Positions 63,240 through 64,000 of a DNA stretch of 64,000 nt are shown piece by piece (the first letter of the stretch is position 1; every line of letters starts with the position of its first letter). This DNA is from Rhopalosiphum padi (Eukaryota; Arthropoda; Insecta; Hemiptera; Aphididae), in the NCBI RefSeq assembly GCF_020882245.1, contig NC_083599.1, positions 73,825,745 to 73,889,744 on the forward strand, in the 5' to 3' direction. The notes beneath the pieces were generated by a model. It was given only the letters and a program-made list of their open reading frames with translations. It made no database searches and was not told where the DNA came from. A program made the position numbers and the translations under genes.

Positions 63240-63512
63240 TCCAGGTCCCCTCCCGAAACGTTGCCCAACACTTGCGGTTTCGTTGAATACGGCCGATCCC
63301 TCTTCAATAGCACAATCGCTGTACCCGCGCACACGTACGAGCTACATCGAAACACGACGTCGACGTATCACTGTCACGATCACATTTTTTTTTTTTGACG
63401 CGCATCGTGTATATTTATATTATATAATATTTACTCGATATCGGGTGGCCAGTATTTTCGGTTGTTTTCTCATAAAATTTCTCGACCATCATTATCGGCA
63501 GCCAGCATCACT
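63240..63512 (+). promoter_or_regulatory. 5' region of the innexin gene
   Basis: A CpG-richer block (63240-63370) is followed by an AT-rich stretch and a pyrimidine-rich run ending TATCGGCAG at 63502. The run looks like a splice acceptor 10 bases before the ATG, so the upstream part may be a 5'-UTR intron. A 132-codon frame over 63000-63398 has no domain and is probably chance. Confidence 0.35.
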
Positions 63513-64000
63513 ATGATCAACGTTTTCGGTGCCGTGAAAGATCTGCTGAAGTTGGACGCCGTGTGCATCGACAACAACGTGTTCCGGCTGCACTACAAAG
63601 CGACCGTCGTCATGCTCGTCACGTTCTCGTTGATCGTCACCGCCCGGCAGTACGTCGGTGACCCGATAAACTGCATGGTGGACGGTGTGCCAAATCAAAT
63701 CATGGATTCGTATTGTTGGATACACTCGACGTTCACCGTGACCAAAAAGATCGGCGGCCGCGTGGGCAAAGACATCATTCAACCTGGCGTCGGGCCCTAC
63801 CGGGAGGGCGAAGACGTCGTCAAGTACCACAAGTACTACCAGTGGGTGTGTTTCGTTCTGTTCTTCCAAGCCCTGTTCTTCTACGTGCCCAGGTACATAT
63901 GGAAAATATTGGAGGGCGGCCGCATACGGGTACTGGTCAACGGCCTCGACGACGTAATGATCACCGAAGAGCAAAAGGCCAAAGGCATTAAACTGCTGGT
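63513..64000 (+). CDS. inx2: Innexin, inx2-like, 5' part
   Basis: Gap-junction channel protein of insects; subunits assemble in the plasma membrane and pass ions and small molecules between cells. 162 codons plus two bases are visible, open to the window end; insect innexins are about 360 residues. ATG at 63513 opens with VFGAVKDLLKLD, the usual innexin-2 N-terminus. TM1 is about residues 28-46, followed by the RQYVGDPI motif. The first extracellular loop holds the two conserved cysteines (C54, C68). The family signature YYQWVCF is at 108-114, starting TM2 (to about 130). LKLDAVCIDNN and KYHKYYQWVCF fit inx2 better than inx1 (ogre) or shaking-B. The start of the cytoplasmic loop is seen; TM3, TM4 and the second loop lie beyond the edge. 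Codons are GC-richer than the surroundings, as expected for a conserved gene. Confidence 0.93.
   Translation, partial: MINVFGAVKDLLKLDAVCIDNNVFRLHYKATVVMLVTFSLIVTARQYVGDPINCMVDGVPNQIMDSYCWIHSTFTVTKKIGGRVGKDIIQPGVGPYREGEDVVKYHKYYQWVCFVLFFQALFFYVPRYIWKILEGGRIRVLVNGLDDVMITEEQKAKGIKLL

Noticed and set aside
63000..63398. 132-codon plus-strand frame before the innexin
   Set aside because: No domain, low-complexity AT-rich first half, and it overlaps the likely innexin 5' region.
63492..63974. 160-codon minus-strand frame and 92-codon plus frame over the innexin
   Set aside because: Both are shadows of the GC-rich innexin exon in other frames.

Overview
The window looks like an AT-rich insect chromosome, most likely an aphid. 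The evidence is the very AT-rich intergenic DNA full of the TAGGTACCTA-type words common in aphid assemblies, an insect gap-junction gene (innexin) at the right edge, and many arthropod-style DNA transposon relics. The species assignment is inference. Only one clear host gene is visible: the 5' part of an innexin-2-like gene from 63513 to the window end.

Layout: 1-1520 is repeat-rich flank. 1521-24500 is a nest of mobile DNA. Two decayed BEL/Pao LTR-retrotransposon copies lie in opposite orientations: copy A on minus (1657-3310) and copy B on plus (3310-3675, resuming at 22301-24364). Copy B is split by an element of about 18.6 kb with terminal inverted repeats (3707-22296). 24.5-63 kb is non-coding DNA with many small non-autonomous transposons: hAT-like, pogo-like, TTAA-targeting and MULE/Merlin-like. 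Several of these have recognisable target-site duplications. Small broken protein fragments also occur there (a THAP-like zinc finger and an aphid-type repeat protein). Two CpG-rich patches (about 34.7-35.2 kb and 47.4-47.9 kb) may be promoter or 5' exon DNA of unseen genes. 63.2-64.0 kb is the innexin 5' region and first coding exon.

The most unusual object is the 18.6-kb element. Its left end carries a promoter-like stretch and a tiny first exon (ATG at 3964, splice donor after 3983). This joins in phase to an exon at 4993-5398. That exon encodes an HP1-type chromodomain with a complete aromatic cage, fused directly to the C-terminal dimerisation segment of a hAT transposase. The exon plus the end of its intron is then repeated head to tail about 25.5 times, with a period of exactly 681 bp (4844-22244), so up to 26 alternative acceptor/exon copies follow one first exon. 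About 15 copies are open throughout. The copies form sub-families and show a four-unit (2724-bp) higher-order pattern. On the opposite strand, the first intron holds what reads as a captured exon of an EDRF1-like host gene (4400-4519), with both splice signals. The element therefore behaves like a gene-fragment-capturing ('Pack-type') transposon whose chimeric exon has become a coding satellite. Expression, splicing and function are untested.
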